NCBI GenBank assembly: GCA_023139255.1
Contig: JAGLNY010000410.1
Span: 1 to 5,937 of the forward strand
Length of the DNA stretch: 5,937 bases
Reading direction: 5' to 3'
DNA from: Spirochaetales bacterium
GTDB lineage: Bacteria; Spirochaetota; Spirochaetia; JABMQR01
Shown here: in pieces, positions 5,632 through 5,937 of the stretch
Numbering within the stretch: position 1 is the stretch's first letter
How the letters are laid out: every line of letters starts with the position of its first letter
Notes under the pieces: model-generated
What the model saw: the letters and a program-made list of their open reading frames with translations, nothing else
Told to the model about the DNA's origin: nothing
Databases searched by the model: none
Position numbers and translations under genes: made by a program

Positions 5632-5937
5632 TTACCCTTTTATCCCAACTGAAGCAATACCACCAATAAGTCTCTTCTGAACAAAGAAATACACAGTTAA
5701 TACAGGAAATAAGGAAGATAAGGTTGCTGCCATGAAAAGATTCCATTGTACATCAAACCGTCCCTTAAACATATTTAAGCCTACCTGTATGGTGAATTTC
5801 TCAAAAGTCGTTAAATAAATAATGGGATTTAAAAACTCATTCCAGGTCCAAAGAAATGTATAGATAACAATCAATACCAATACCGGTGTAATCATTGGTA
5901 AAATAATCCTGTATAAAATACCAAAACTCCCTAACCC
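5632..5937 (-). CDS. Sugar ABC transporter permease, MalG-type (CUT1), C-terminal part; N-terminus beyond window
   Basis: This is the last 101 codons of an inner-membrane permease subunit of a carbohydrate ABC importer. The frame is open to the window edge. The ATG at 5895 is internal, because the 14 codons upstream encode GLGSFGILYRIILP, the second half of the EAA loop that contacts the ATPase (family pattern G-x-F-x-I-x-x-R-I-I-L-P). A membrane segment with the family signature TFLWTWNEFLNPIIYL follows. A last membrane segment (LFMAATLSSLFPVLTVYFF) comes next, then the terminal QKRLIGGIASVGIKG, which matches the Q-[RK]-x-x-x-x-G-x-x-x-G-x-x-KG end of MalG/UgpE/LacG-like permeases. The partner permease, binding protein and perhaps the ATPase should lie further upstream. 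The stop codon directly abuts the start of the HAD gene. The family is clear; the transported sugar cannot be read from this fragment. Confidence 0.93.
   Translation of the reverse strand, partial: GLGSFGILYRIILPMITPVLVLIVIYTFLWTWNEFLNPIIYLTTFEKFTIQVGLNMFKGRFDVQWNLFMAATLSSLFPVLTVYFFVQKRLIGGIASVGIKG

Noticed and set aside
5632..5895. A complete 87-residue membrane protein starting at the ATG at 5895
   Set aside because: The frame continues upstream to the window edge with EAA-loop residues typical of MalG-like permeases, so this ATG is internal and the gene is truncated by the window.

Overview
The window is a bacterial carbohydrate-catabolism locus. All seven genes lie on the minus strand, so transcription runs from base 5937 towards base 1. 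Base composition is moderately AT-rich, genes are tightly packed with overlaps or direct TAA/ATG joins, and Shine-Dalgarno sites are purine-rich. With a CUT1-type sugar ABC transporter and a SorC-family regulator, this suits a Firmicute (Clostridia) or a Spirochaete. The sequence alone does not decide between them, and no rRNA, tRNA or marker gene is present.

First block in transcription order (5937 to 2909): the C-terminal part of a MalG-type sugar permease, cut by the window edge; a HAD-superfamily hydrolase whose motif I has Trp in place of the second Asp; an inosine/uridine-type nucleoside hydrolase; and a sialidase-superfamily beta-propeller protein with Asp boxes and no signal peptide. 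Junctions are a TAA/ATG contact, a 16-base overlap and a 12-base gap, so these four genes are almost certainly co-transcribed. They look like the tail of an uptake-and-hydrolysis operon: import a small glycoside, then cleave it inside the cell.

A 165-base gap (2744-2908) then holds a strong-looking sigma70 promoter (TTGACA, 17-base spacer, TATCCT). A 25-base imperfect palindrome starts at the predicted +1. A perfect triple 7-base tandem repeat lies in the leader, and a 10-base-period direct repeat lies upstream of the -35. I see no convincing intrinsic terminator before the promoter.

Second block (2743 to 46): a DhnA/LsrF-type class I aldolase with its Schiff-base lysine, a SorC/DeoR-family sugar-binding regulator with a TTG (or possibly ATC) start, and a zinc-dependent medium-chain polyol/alcohol dehydrogenase. 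The palindrome is the natural candidate operator for the SorC protein, which would make this unit autoregulated.

Taken together (inference), the locus would import a glycoside or nucleoside-like compound, split it with the propeller hydrolase and/or nucleoside hydrolase, oxidise a polyol or sugar with the dehydrogenase, and cleave a phosphorylated ketose with the aldolase. The kinase needed between the last two steps is not in the window. No sialic-acid catabolic genes (NanA, NanE or NanK types) are present, so the substrate is probably not sialic acid and is unknown. I see no phage, IS element, CRISPR or RNA gene.
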